Source: Lysinibacillus sp. SGAir0095 (GTDB lineage: Bacteria > Bacillota > Bacilli > Bacillales_A > Planococcaceae). Taken from it: 64,000 bases of DNA. The notes below the pieces were generated by a model. That model made no database searches. It had not been told where the DNA came from and saw only the letters and a list, made by a program, of their open reading frames with translations. Shown piece after piece: positions 1 through 7,469 of this stretch (position 1 is its first letter; the number at the start of each line of letters is the position of its first letter). The translations under genes and the position numbers were made by a program. The DNA is taken from positions 3,100,001 to 3,164,000 of the forward strand of contig NZ_CP028083.1 of assembly GCF_005491425.1 (NCBI RefSeq), given 5' to 3'.

Positions 1-135
1 ATCCCTGTTGTCGAAAATATTCCTTCTGTGATTGTCTTTTTAGGACTTTTATATCCACTTTATGCTATATATGAGAGATTAAATGGTCTAATTATGTTTA
101 ATAAAGGGAATTTAAAATTAAAGAACCGACAATGA
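1..135 (+). CDS. C-terminal end of a membrane protein (partial)
   Basis: The frame is open from the window edge for 44 codons and stops at TGA 133-135. The visible tail has one hydrophobic segment (about residues 7-24) followed by a short basic end rich in Lys, Asn and Arg. Its start lies outside the window. A good terminator follows directly, which supports a real gene end. The family cannot be recognised from this fragment. Confidence 0.55.
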   Translation: MPVVENIPSVIVFLGLLYPLYAIYERLNGLIMFNKGNLKLKNRQ

Positions 136-140
136 AATGA

Positions 141-163
141 GCGTGAGCAATCACGCTTTTTTT
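141..163 (+). terminator. Rho-independent terminator
   Basis: GCGTGA and TCACGC form a 6-bp stem with a 4-nt loop, followed by seven T. It lies 5 bases after the stop of the partial gene at the left edge. Confidence 0.8.
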
Positions 164-277
164 CATCATATTGTTCACTTAATCAATAGCAAAATTAAAG
201 AAGATAACTATCTAGAAGAATTGGAATCGGTTTGATTTTAGTTGCCATGGTGATTTTACCTGTTATTTAATAATCTT

Positions 278-335
278 GCCTGATTGCTAAAGAAGGCACA
301 ATTCCTTTTTAAGAATTGCGCCAGATTGTTGAAGT
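278..335 (+). repeat. Palindromic intergenic repeat, copy 1
   Basis: A GGCACAATTC / GAATTGCGCC hairpin (295-322) is followed by AGATTGTTGAA. This is the first of about 20 related copies in the window. It lies downstream of the minus-strand pseudogene at 389-847. The stretch 164-277 before it holds no gene I can support. Confidence 0.8.
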
Positions 336-388
336 TCGTTATTTAACAAGAACCCTGTTAATAAAAGGAGGTTCTGCAGTCCCTATCT

Positions 389-847
389 TTATTTTACCAT
401 CAACCTGTTTTCTAGCACTTCTCTATATAAATCTCCGATACTCGTATCATTCATTTTATAGTATTCATTGTGATCTTTGAAAAACACATAGTCATTACCG
501 TCTTCATCATAATAAATACAATAATCAAATTCATTGCCTTGCGTATCTCGAACTCTTTGTTCGACCAAAAGTGTTATAAATGAAGGAAATTCTTTTACAG
601 GTTTTGAAGCTACAATCGTACTTTTGATAAGTTCGGATAATCTTTTTCTTTCATCATCAGTTAAGTCAATTTCAATTGTTCTTTCAAAATCATTCGTATG
701 GGTAAGAGAATAAAATACATAATAAGCATCTTCAGGAGCATCGGCAACTTGGGCGAATGTTTGGTCTTTCTTCTATGTTATAAAAAAGATTAATACCACT
801 GCTATAACTAAAATAGCAATACATAAAAAGATCGTATTCTTCTTCAC
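389..847 (-). pseudogene. Small membrane-anchored protein broken by one in-frame TAG
   Basis: Reading from GTG 845-847 (upstream GAGAGGAAC Shine-Dalgarno), the frame gives a basic N-terminus and one strong transmembrane segment (residues 6-23). It then meets TAG at codon 25 (773-775). The same frame continues for 127 more codons to TAA at 389-391 with no further stop. The downstream part is a well-composed, acidic, mostly soluble domain with a run of Tyr and Asp residues. A single substitution in codon 25 would restore a 152-residue anchored protein. I do not recognise the family. A sequencing error cannot be excluded. Confidence 0.6.
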
Positions 848-964
848 CTTGTTGTTCCTCTCTGTCTCTAAAAATTCCGAAAGATTAAGTGAATTCTTTT
901 AACAAAATAAATTATAACATAAATTCCAATTTATGTTATAAATGGCATGTAACAATCAGTTTCT

Positions 965-1012
965 ATTACTGAAAAAGGCGCGATTCTAATAAGAATTGCA
1001 CCCCATCGTTGA
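965..1012 (+). repeat. Palindromic intergenic repeat, copy 2
   Basis: A hairpin of GGCGCGATTCT and AGAATTGCACC (977-1002) is followed by CATCGTTGAA. It lies just beyond the 3' end of the minus-strand DoxX gene. Confidence 0.75.
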
Positions 1013-1040
1013 ATTCGAATTCATTTTTTACCTACTTCAT

Positions 1041-1385
1041 TTATAAAAGGATAATTAGTAATACGAAAGCTAAGATACCTAATACCCCAATCATTGCAGA
1101 ATCTTTTAAGGTATCTTTCACTCGAATATGTGTAATAACGCCACCAATACCTACAGCTACTAATATAGCAGCCCCAATTGTTGCCATACTTTCATTCCAA
1201 TATCCGATAATTAAAAGTCCGGCCGCCACTACTTCAGTTAATCCAGTGACAACGCGAAACCACTGTGGGTAGCCCCATTTAGAGAATGCCTCCTTATGCA
1301 TGTTTGAACCGAATACCTTCATTGTACCAGCCATCAAAAGCATTGCTCCTAAAAGACCTTGCAAAATCCAAGTAATAATTGTCAA
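1041..1385 (-). CDS. DoxX family membrane protein
   Basis: A 114-residue protein with four predicted membrane helices and the usual DoxX layout: a Gly-rich first helix with a KVFG motif, a TEVVAAGLLI second helix, then two more helices. DoxX-type proteins are small quinone or redox-linked membrane proteins often induced by thiol or electrophile stress. The start is TTG at 1383-1385, set by GGAGGAG 5 bases upstream. It lies 14 bases downstream of an NAD(P)-binding SDR gene and is probably cotranscribed with it. The divergent TetR gene is the likely regulator. The family assignment is firm; the substrate is unknown. Confidence 0.85.
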   Translation of the reverse strand: MTIITWILQGLLGAMLLMAGTMKVFGSNMHKEAFSKWGYPQWFRVVTGLTEVVAAGLLIIGYWNESMATIGAAILVAVGIGGVITHIRVKDTLKDSAMIGVLGILAFVLLIILL

Positions 1386-1399
1386 TGAAACTCCTCCTT

Positions 1400-2044
1400 T
1401 TATATATTAAAAACAATTGGCATTTTGCCAATCCATTTATTTTGTCGAATTGCATCATACATACATTTAGCTGCGTTTTTTCGAGATACGCCCATTTTTG
1501 CTTTTGAATCTCCAAATGAAATGGTATAACCATTGCCATCTGTTTTAACATTAGGGTTGATTATTCGTACTACTGTCCAGTCCACTTTACTGGCGTTCAC
1601 TGATTCCTCAATCCCCTTCATTTCTAGATAACCTGCAGGGAACAATAGCTTTGGCATAAGTGAAGGGATAACTGTAGCGATTTGTTTTTTATCAGCATTT
1701 GACTTCGTAGCAGGTGTAGCAAGTGTAATAAAACGCTTTACACCCTGCGCTTCCATTACTTTTAAAATCATTTCGTGCGCATCACGAATCGGTAACTCTT
1801 TTACTTTTCGGCCACCATTTAGATTAGGACCAAGTGTACTAACAATTGCATCTTGGCCTTGAATTGATTCTGTTAATATTTTTTCATTTGTCAGGCTCCC
1901 AACAATAATTTCAAGGTTTTCATGCTTAAAATTTATGGCACCTTCACGGCGTACGAACGCTTTAACTTTATCTCCCTTTTGTAGAGCAATATTTATAAAT
2001 TGTTGGCCTATCTGTCCATTGGCCCCAAATAGTGTTATGTTCAT
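1400..2044 (-). CDS. NAD(P)-binding atypical SDR (NmrA-like epimerase family)
   Basis: A 214-residue Rossmann protein. The N-terminal GANGQIGQQFI (residues 8-18) is the dinucleotide-binding loop of atypical SDR or NmrA-like proteins, and a basic stretch KAFVRREG follows beta-2, which favours NADP(H). The SDR YxxxK pair is not obvious, as is usual in this subgroup. The start ATG has AGGAGG 7 bases upstream. First gene of a two-gene operon with DoxX, divergent from a TetR regulator. Likely a quinone or aldehyde stress oxidoreductase, or a redox sensor; the substrate is not shown by the sequence. Confidence 0.85.
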   Translation of the reverse strand: MNITLFGANGQIGQQFINIALQKGDKVKAFVRREGAINFKHENLEIIVGSLTNEKILTESIQGQDAIVSTLGPNLNGGRKVKELPIRDAHEMILKVMEAQGVKRFITLATPATKSNADKKQIATVIPSLMPKLLFPAGYLEMKGIEESVNASKVDWTVVRIINPNVKTDGNGYTISFGDSKAKMGVSRKNAAKCMYDAIRQNKWIGKMPIVFNI

Positions 2045-2070
2045 TTTCTAACCTCCTACACCTTCCGACT

Positions 2071-2088
2071 ATACAACACTTGTCGTAT
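2071..2088. promoter_or_regulatory. Candidate TetR operator 1
   Basis: ATACAAC and GTCGTAT flank a 4-base centre (ACTT), a 7-bp inverted repeat with one mismatch. It sits 27 bp upstream of the SDR start in the divergent intergenic region. The half-site GTCGTAT recurs inverted at 2154-2160 near the TetR gene. Confidence 0.5.
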
Positions 2089-2147
2089 TGTTAATTCAAT
2101 TCTATAATCGTAATGAAAAGGCAACAACCAACAATACAACCAAAAAA

Positions 2148-2177
2148 TCGTATATACGACATTTCGGTTCAAATGTC
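2148..2177. promoter_or_regulatory. Candidate TetR operator 2 (two overlapping palindromes)
   Basis: TCGTATATACGA (2148-2159) is a perfect 12-bp palindrome. It overlaps GACATTT-(6 nt)-AAATGTC (2158-2177), a perfect 7-bp inverted repeat. Both end about 20 bp before the TetR start, fitting autoregulation. Confidence 0.5.
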
Positions 2178-2195
2178 GGAAAAATGGAGGGTAAT

Positions 2196-2744
2196 ATGGA
2201 TAAAACATTAGATCCACGTTTTCTAAGAACACGAAAATTGATTATGGAAGCTTTTATGGAATTAGCGATTGAAAAAGATTTTAAGGATATTACAATCAAG
2301 GATATTACTCAAAGAGCTACAGTGAATCGAGCAACTTTTTATTATCACTTCTTTGATAAATATGATTTGTTAGAGAAAGTGTTAAGTGAAGATGTATTGC
2401 AGGGGATACTAAAAAATGTTTCTTCTCATGAAGCATTAACGCCTGAATCATTAAATGAGATTTTCCTTAGCTTATTATCATTTCAAAATGGTTTGGCCAA
2501 TCAATGTTCACGGAGTTATGAAGCGTTTACTCCAAAAATTGAAATCATTGTTAAAGAAGAGCTTGGCAGGGTATTTCGAGATTTATTAAAACAAAAATAT
2601 CCAGAGTGGACGTATGAAAAAGTCGAACTACACAGCATTACGATTAGCTGGAGCTTATATGGAATATCCACTAAATATATAAAGAGTGGGTATACGCCAT
2701 CGAATAACCTAATGATCGAAACGTTTACTAGACTATTAAGATAA
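2196..2744 (+). CDS. TetR/AcrR family transcriptional regulator
   Basis: A 182-residue protein from ATG 2196, chosen because ATGGAGGGTAAT places a Shine-Dalgarno just before it; a longer frame starting at 2088 would run through the candidate operators. The N-terminal helix-turn-helix is typical: an RTRKLIMEAFMELA helix, then FKDITIKDITQRATVNRATFYYHFFDKYDLL (recognition helix about residues 33-50). The C-terminal half is the variable ligand-binding domain. Divergent from the SDR-DoxX operon with palindromes between, so it probably represses that operon and itself. The inducer is unknown. Confidence 0.88.
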   Translation: MDKTLDPRFLRTRKLIMEAFMELAIEKDFKDITIKDITQRATVNRATFYYHFFDKYDLLEKVLSEDVLQGILKNVSSHEALTPESLNEIFLSLLSFQNGLANQCSRSYEAFTPKIEIIVKEELGRVFRDLLKQKYPEWTYEKVELHSITISWSLYGISTKYIKSGYTPSNNLMIETFTRLLR

Positions 2745-2745
2745 A

Positions 2746-2785
2746 AACTGCCCCTACATATGAATCATCATTTGTAGGGGCAGTT
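2746..2785 (+). terminator. Hairpin terminator after the TetR gene
   Basis: AACTGCCCCTACA and TGTAGGGGCAGTT form a 13-bp perfect stem with a 14-nt loop, 2 bases after the stop. The plus-strand T run is weak; a run of five T follows the hairpin on the minus strand. Confidence 0.65.
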
Positions 2786-2859
2786 AAAAGGAAATATCTT
2801 CTTGAAAGTTGAATATTAGCATAGAATCATTATTAACTATTCCGATGAGGAGGATTCTT

Positions 2860-3369
2860 GTGCGTCCACGACCATTTTCTATTGAAAATCCAGAGTATGA
2901 AAGGTATGTTAGTCTAGTGCCAGATGGAGATATTGAAGAAATACTTAGTAAGCAACGAACTAAGACCATTACCTTCTTGAGCAGCATATCAGAGGAGTCA
3001 GCAAGCAAGGCTTACGCACCAGGGAAATGGACTTTAAAAGAAGTGATTGGGCATATGGCGGACGTGGAACGTGTGATGTCGTATCGAATACTTGCCATTG
3101 CACGAAATGAAAGTGCACCACTCCCAGCAATGGATCAAGATCAATACGTTTCTGCGGCAAACTTTAACAAATTATCCTGGGAGCAGCTACTAGCTGGTTT
3201 AGACACGGTACGCTCCAACACGATAAGTCTTATTTCAACCATTGATGATGCAGCGTGGGATCGTAATGGAACTGTAATGAACACCACAGTTTCGATAGGT
3301 ACCTTTGCATATGGCATTGTCGGTCACGAGTTACACCATTTGAAAGTGATTAGTGATAAATACTTATAA
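2860..3369 (+). CDS. DinB family (YfiT-like) metal-dependent protein
   Basis: A 169-residue four-helix-bundle protein of the DinB/YfiT superfamily. The GTG start at 2860 has GAGGAGG 6 bases upstream; a frame reaching back to 2809 has no such site. The three metal-ligand histidines are in place: His65 in GHMADVERV, and the HxxxH-like pair near residues 156 and 160 in GHELHHLK. PGKWTLKEVIGH is the usual motif before the first ligand. Members include bacillithiol or mycothiol transferases and hydrolases, so a thiol-transfer role is possible but not shown. Monocistronic, flanked by terminators. Confidence 0.85.
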   Translation: MRPRPFSIENPEYERYVSLVPDGDIEEILSKQRTKTITFLSSISEESASKAYAPGKWTLKEVIGHMADVERVMSYRILAIARNESAPLPAMDQDQYVSAANFNKLSWEQLLAGLDTVRSNTISLISTIDDAAWDRNGTVMNTTVSIGTFAYGIVGHELHHLKVISDKYL

Positions 3370-3471
3370 GACTTTTTCGTTTAATGAAAAACCTAATTTC
3401 TCATTTAATGCTGTGAAGCGATCCCTAAAAAGTTAGGCACGGTTATTTCATTTGGCAGCTTGGGTAAAATT

Positions 3472-3511
3472 AAAATGAGTTCGGTATTGGTATTGTACCG
3501 GACTCATTTTT
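3472..3511 (+). terminator. Rho-independent terminator after dinB-like gene
   Basis: A 15-bp stem (3472-3486 with 3496-3510, one G-T pair) with a 9-nt loop ends in a T run. It lies about 100 bp after the stop. The next stretch (3512-3651) has only a 26-codon open frame at 3556-3636 that I cannot assign. Confidence 0.75.
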
Positions 3512-3651
3512 AATTTTGCTTTTATAACCATGATCTCCTAAAAGAGTCAGTTTTAATGAACATTGGAAGAGGAGCCAATACATCTGAAGAATACAGAACA
3601 ACAGAAGTACTGGCGCAACATATTCCTAAAGAATGAATTGAAGAGTAATTA

Positions 3652-4140
3652 TTACTTAAAAATTGTATTGATGACTTCATCCAACGACATATTACTATCC
3701 AATTTGAAGATACCAGGCTTTAAATCATTTGCCAGTCCCCTTTTTTCCACTTCATTGAAAAAGGTCATAGCATTATCAATGATTTCCCCCTGCACTAATG
3801 CATTTCCAACTTCGATACTCGTCATTCCTGATGCCACATTGATAACTGTACGATAGATTACTTTCTCATTATCTTGGTCCGTGTGTTCTTTTTGAGTTTG
3901 TTGACCTTTTGTTTCTGTTTCTTTTTCCGTAACAGCTAGTTGTTCGTCCCATTCTGTTTTAGTTAAAATAACATACCCAGCATTCGAGAGGCTCGTTTTC
4001 ATTTCCTCTTCCGCTATGGACTTCGCTGTCACCTGATCCGTTTGTTCTTTGGTAGTAGACTGTGAAAAATAGACAGTTCCACAAACACCCGCACTGATGA
4101 GAAGACCTGCAGCAAAGCTATTTATCAGATTAGCTTTCAT
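3652..4140 (-). CDS. Membrane-anchored protein with an MltG-like N-terminal module
   Basis: 162 residues: an N-terminal membrane anchor (about 7-27), a charged Gln/Lys/Glu-rich linker (30-90), and a C-terminal module (about 95-162). The last part reads like the LysM-like substrate-recognition region of the endolytic murein transglycosylase MltG: a VINVASGMTSIEVGNALV stretch, then a PGIFKLDSNMSLDEVINTI end. The MltG catalytic YceG domain is absent, so it cannot be a full lytic enzyme. It overlaps the upstream gene by 11 bases, indicating translational coupling. Possibly a septal wall-binding adaptor; that role is inference. Confidence 0.65.
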   Translation of the reverse strand: MKANLINSFAAGLLISAGVCGTVYFSQSTTKEQTDQVTAKSIAEEEMKTSLSNAGYVILTKTEWDEQLAVTEKETETKGQQTQKEHTDQDNEKVIYRTVINVASGMTSIEVGNALVQGEIIDNAMTFFNEVEKRGLANDLKPGIFKLDSNMSLDEVINTIFK

Positions 4141-4504
4141 TTGCTACCGTTCTCCCTTCCTTATTTAATGGCATATATGGAGCTAGAAGCTTTTCTACCT
4201 CTGATGTTTCAAGCTTAAATTTAGCAGCCATAATCTCCACTTTAAAATTTCTCTTGTATAAATCTAGTAATTTTCGTCGCAATTCTCTTTCATCGTTACT
4301 AAGCCCTGCTTTTTGTGAAAGTATTTCATTTTCTAAAGTCAAAACTCGAATTTCGTTTTGAAGCTTAGTAACCTCCTCCATTATCGTCATATATACCGTA
4401 TCAATTTCGCGTTGTTCTATCTTTGAAGCTTGCTTATTTTTGTACATTGAATATATGAGTAGTAGTACTGCCACGATAAATAGTCCAGTTAAAGTCCATT
4501 CCAT
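4130..4504 (-). CDS. Single-pass membrane protein with coiled coil
   Basis: 124 residues: an N-terminal transmembrane helix (about 5-20), a basic stop-transfer sequence, then a coiled-coil region (about 35-75) rich in Glu, Lys and heptad Leu/Ile. A helical tail ends in an acidic segment. AGGATTG lies before the ATG (4504). First gene of a two-gene operon with the MltG-like protein, with which it shares 11 overlapping bases. I do not recognise the family. The size and layout suggest a scaffold partner at the membrane, by inference only. Confidence 0.6.
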   Translation of the reverse strand: MEWTLTGLFIVAVLLLIYSMYKNKQASKIEQREIDTVYMTIMEEVTKLQNEIRVLTLENEILSQKAGLSNDERELRRKLLDLYKRNFKVEIMAAKFKLETSEVEKLLAPYMPLNKEGRTVANES

Positions 4505-4937
4505 CGTTCAATCCTCCTTTGTATAAACTAATTTGACCAAGTTATTATACTTTGAAAACTACTATATTTCGATTAAATTCTACAAAATACTACAAAGGTC
4601 ATTCGTAAAAAAGGACTGAACGATTAGAAAGATTCATTTTCCCTTTTTATATTTATAATGTTATTTTACTGCTGCTACTGAATGATCTACTTATTAAGTC
4701 GGTATAAATGGAACATTGTGAGAAGTGAAGAAAACTTTAGTTAGATTCCAATTATGGGCTCATTCCAAACGGAGTTCTATTGTAGGAATCTAGTTCAGTC
4801 TCTATATCTCTTTCAATCTCTCGAGCCATTCTCTCTTTTTCATGTTCCAAATAACCGTAACTACTAAAATGCTACATAATCTCGATTGCATAATAATATT
4901 TTGTAAATATTCTCAACTATATGGGCATTTAATAAAA
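4505..4937. other. Gene-poor stretch with a short decayed coding remnant
   Basis: No intact gene. On the minus strand, 4752-4866 has an open frame of 38 codons ending in TAA whose composition looks coding (Glu/Arg-rich, ending NRTPFGMSP), but a TAG sits just before it. It is probably the tail of a lost gene. The rest is AT-rich with no clear signal. Confidence 0.3.
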
Positions 4938-4978
4938 AAAGCACTTCCTAATTCAAGGAAAGCGCTCGATTGTTGAAG
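4938..4978 (+). repeat. Palindromic intergenic repeat, copy 3 (CTTTCC-type stem)
   Basis: AGCACTTCCT and AAGGAAAGCGCT form the stem (4940-4966), then CGATTGTTGAA. This variant has a CTTTCCTT stem in place of the AATTCTT stem, but the same right flank as the others. Confidence 0.75.
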
Positions 4979-5000
4979 AGTGTTATTATAAAAATTTAAA

Positions 5001-5037
5001 ATAAAAGAAGTGTATCCTACAAGAGGAAAACACTCCT
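5001..5037 (-). terminator. Terminator for the copper-binding protein gene
   Basis: On the minus strand AGGAGTGT pairs with ACACTTCT (one mismatch), followed by TTTTATTTT. It is 15 bp past the stop of the gene at 5052-5381. Confidence 0.6.
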
Positions 5038-5051
5038 ATCTTATTCAATAT

Positions 5052-5381
5052 TTAAGCAATCAGGCTTCGGCATGTTTCTGCACATTTCAAGCAAGCATTG
5101 GCACATTTTTGACAGTGTTCGTGGTTGTGTTTTTTGCATTCATTACCACATGCTTCACAAATTTTTGCACATACTTCCGCCAACTCTGAAAGAAATGGTG
5201 TTCCTCTGCTTATCGCTTGTTCAAAATAAGCACAAAGTTCTGCACATTCTCTATCAAGACGAATACATTCTGCCATCATTTTCATATCTTCTTCTTTCAA
5301 ACAAGCATCATAACAATGATTACAGGCTACCATACATTCATGAAGTGACTCAATTACAGACAGATATTGTTCATGGGCCAT
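5052..5381 (-). CDS. Four-helix-bundle copper-binding protein (Csp/YhjQ, DUF326 type)
   Basis: 109 residues with 16 cysteines spaced along amphipathic helices (for example CMVACNHCYDAC, CAKICEACGNEC, CQKCANACLKCAETC), plus a His-rich KKHNHEHC turn. This is the pattern of copper storage proteins, in which a helical bundle is lined by Cys thiolates that bind many Cu(I). No signal peptide is seen, so it is cytosolic. The ATG has GGAGGAA upstream. Single gene, with its own terminator downstream. The probable role is Cu(I) sequestration. Confidence 0.88.
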   Translation of the reverse strand: MAHEQYLSVIESLHECMVACNHCYDACLKEEDMKMMAECIRLDRECAELCAYFEQAISRGTPFLSELAEVCAKICEACGNECKKHNHEHCQKCANACLKCAETCRSLIA

Positions 5382-5414
5382 TATAAATTCCTCCTTTTAA
5401 TTATACATTATTTC

Positions 5415-5433
5415 GATACCCTCCCACCGTATC
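5415..5433. promoter_or_regulatory. Possible copper-responsive operator
   Basis: GATAC and GTATC flank a C-rich centre 34 bp upstream of the copper-binding protein gene. The ATACCC arm and overall spacing resemble CsoR sites, but the right arm has CCGTAT instead of GGGTAT, so the match is incomplete. Confidence 0.3.
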
Positions 5434-5481
5434 CTAAAACATAATTCATAATTTAAACTGTACTTAAACTAATTCTTTAGT

Positions 5482-5727
5482 TTAAGTGTAACCCTTCACA
5501 ATTACTATTTCTTGAATATCTACATAGAGAGTTCTTTTATTCGTTTGTTTACGATGAGCCTTAAGATTATCGAAAAACCCTTTTATAACAACATCTATAC
5601 AATGATATAGGCATGCTCGATTGATGAGTGTATCAAACTTGATTTTCGCATGATGTGTATTGCGATTAGATTTAAAACCATAACTAGGTTTATAAAACTT
5701 AGCTTCCCAAATCGGTTCCAGCATTTC
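5482..5727 (-). pseudogene. Remnant of a group II intron reverse transcriptase (LtrA-like)
   Basis: The translated fragment contains EPIWEAKFYKPSYGF, then SNRNTHHA, then YHCIDVVIKGFFDN. These are the hallmark blocks RT2-RT3 of group II intron-encoded reverse transcriptases (family pattern: EPI.EAKF..SYGFRPNRSTHHA, then a DIKGFFDNV block). A stop precedes the fragment. After FFDN the sequence changes to an unrelated basic tail and ends, so the YADD catalytic block, maturase and intron RNA domains are missing. It is a dead relic of about 50 recognisable residues. It abuts a copy of the intergenic repeat. Confidence 0.75.
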
Positions 5728-5742
5728 TTGTCAGGATCATTT

Positions 5743-5813
5743 CGCACCAACAATCTGGTCCGATTGCTGAAAAGGGCACAATTCTTCAAGAATTGCACCC
5801 GTTAGTTCAATAA
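5743..5813 (+). repeat. Palindromic intergenic repeat, copy 4, with right-end module
   Basis: CAACAATCTGG, then ATTGCTGAAAAGGGC, the AATTCTT/AAGAATT hairpin (5774-5800), and directly the right-end motif CCGTTAGTTCAATAAG. It lies beyond the 3' end of vanZ. An open frame (5737-5976, minus) that runs through this repeat is rejected as a gene. Confidence 0.8.
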
Positions 5814-5935
5814 GAATTACTTCTTTATTAACTTGTAAAATAACATCTTCTTTCACCAGCCTGTTTCTAGTGACTTTTCCCGTTTTGCTAAATATACAGA
5901 ATTCGATAGCAATGTTACGATTCAACTTTCTCGAT

Positions 5936-6484
5936 TTAAAATTCCTGTTTTTCAACAATATTTCTATTTTTGACAATGCTTGGTGTATCTACTGTAAACT
6001 TATTATTAATCTTGTCATAAAGCTTGATAACACCATAGCCAAGCAATCCCCCAGAAGTGTTTAGTATTAGGTCATCCACGTCAAAAATTCCAAGAGAAAA
6101 AATAATCTGTAAGCATTCTAAGTATAAACTTAAACTAAAAGATAGAGCTAATACGCCTATGATTGACATCCCTTTATTTTTTGACAGCAATATAAGGAAC
6201 ATTCCAAACGGTGCGAACAATCCGATATTCCCAAGCAAATTACTTAAATCATGCCACGAAAGACTTTGAATATTAATGAACATTGTTTTAAACGGTATTA
6301 AATTACCTCTTTGCAATTGGTACATGAGATTATCTGGATTCTCAAGATTCCTCTGAAGTTGTTGCCAGAGAAAAGTCATATCTCTCCAACGGAACTTAAA
6401 TAGAATAATCCTAAATAATGCGTACATATAAAAAGTAAATAGGGCGAGTATAATAATTCTGTTTAGAAATTTCATTTTTTTCAT
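5936..6484 (-). CDS. vanZ: VanZ family membrane protein
   Basis: 182 residues with four or five predicted membrane helices. It has the VanZ-family pattern: NLIPFKT in the first outer loop, LGNIGLFAPFGMFLILL in a helix, an ECLQIIF helix and the conserved DVDDLILNTSGGLLGYG. In Enterococcus VanZ confers low-level teicoplanin resistance; the wider family has no proven activity. The start is not sharply defined (a weak GGAG lies about 14 bases upstream; ATG at 6475 is an alternative). Last gene of a VanR-VanS-VanY-VanZ-like operon, 17 bases after vanY. Confidence 0.88.
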   Translation of the reverse strand: MKKMKFLNRIIILALFTFYMYALFRIILFKFRWRDMTFLWQQLQRNLENPDNLMYQLQRGNLIPFKTMFINIQSLSWHDLSNLLGNIGLFAPFGMFLILLSKNKGMSIIGVLALSFSLSLYLECLQIIFSLGIFDVDDLILNTSGGLLGYGVIKLYDKINNKFTVDTPSIVKNRNIVEKQEF

Positions 6485-6501
6485 TCCGCGCTCTTTAACT
6501 C

Positions 6502-7401
6502 CTAACGATTAATATGTGTTGTTTCGGGAAACACTGTCACAATTACTCCATCCATATTGTTACCTGATATCTCGTAATGAAGGTTGGACGGCACTTGAAT
6601 GGAGGTATTTTTGGTTACAGGGTAATAAGAGATCTCATATAATTCCCCTTTTACACTAGCAGAAATGGTTTTTTCTTCTTTTAGGAAAACCAAATATTCT
6701 TCCAAAGCCAAATTCTTTTCCTTCATTATCGCACTATGCGGTAAACCAACATAGCGGATATGCCACGGTTCATATTGAATTCCTGTTACTGCCGTTTTAT
6801 CCTTTGGATAACGTAAGATGAACCCGTATTTCCATGCATTTTTTTCTATCCACTTTCCTTCTTCGGCTTCAGCCATCTCCATTTGAGTAGATCCAACATC
6901 AAGCGATAAGCCCAAATTGTGTTCGCTATAACCTGCAGGCAAGGCATAATTGGAACCCATTTCTTGATAAAGTGAATTTTGCTCATCAAAGTCTCGGAAA
7001 CCACTAGTGATGGAGAAATTACGTACTCCTTCTTTTCCTGCAGCGGTAATCATATCTGAAAATTTTCGTGCTATATCCTCTGACAAGTAAATTTCACTAT
7101 TTAACAATCCGTACCCCTCTGTCAATTCCTTGCGCGTAGATAGCTTGATGGTATCAGATTTAATACTCTCTTGGTGTACTGGATATGTACTGTTGACCAA
7201 AAGCAGATTTCCCTGGTAAATTTGTTCTTCTGTAATCTTTTCAATTTGGACTTTGTCAGAAAACCTACTATCCTCAACTTTATCATCTTCATATTGTTCC
7301 TCATTTTGTATTTCATTTTTTGGTTCAAAAACCGTTTCAATATTTATAAAAGGGAAACAAAAGCAAAATAATAATAACAAAAAAAGTCCCCACTTCTTCA
7401 T
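6502..7401 (-). CDS. vanY: VanY-type D,D-carboxypeptidase (M15B)
   Basis: 299 residues with an N-terminal signal anchor (about 4-22), an acidic linker, then an M15 peptidase domain. The zinc ligands and catalytic Glu are visible: His161 and Asp168 in SEHNLGLSLDVG, and EPWHIRY with Glu211 and His214. SGFRDFDEQ (133-141) is the usual substrate-loop motif. It would remove the terminal D-Ala from peptidoglycan stem peptides outside the membrane. GGAGGAA precedes the ATG. It lies between the two-component genes and vanZ. The C-terminal 80 residues extend beyond the core domain. Confidence 0.92.
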   Translation of the reverse strand: MKKWGLFLLLLFCFCFPFINIETVFEPKNEIQNEEQYEDDKVEDSRFSDKVQIEKITEEQIYQGNLLLVNSTYPVHQESIKSDTIKLSTRKELTEGYGLLNSEIYLSEDIARKFSDMITAAGKEGVRNFSITSGFRDFDEQNSLYQEMGSNYALPAGYSEHNLGLSLDVGSTQMEMAEAEEGKWIEKNAWKYGFILRYPKDKTAVTGIQYEPWHIRYVGLPHSAIMKEKNLALEEYLVFLKEEKTISASVKGELYEISYYPVTKNTSIQVPSNLHYEISGNNMDGVIVTVFPETTHINR

Positions 7402-7469
7402 TTAAAGTTCCTCCTTATCCTTATAGATACTAGAATAGGGAAAACTATTTAAAAAAAGAGTAGGGTAAA

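Noticed and set aside
160..276. Small membrane peptide (ILVAMVILPVI end)
   Set aside because: No start or ribosome site and stops on both sides; too short to support as a gene or remnant.
2746..2785. Riboswitch or attenuator before the DinB gene
   Set aside because: The hairpin is a simple stem directly after the TetR stop, and no aptamer-like conserved blocks are seen.
3563..3856. 97-residue plus-strand open frame
   Set aside because: It lies antisense to the MltG-like gene and lacks coding character.
5737..5976. 79-residue open frame on the minus strand
   Set aside because: Half of it is translated intergenic repeat and it overlaps the end of vanZ in another frame; no ribosome site supports it.
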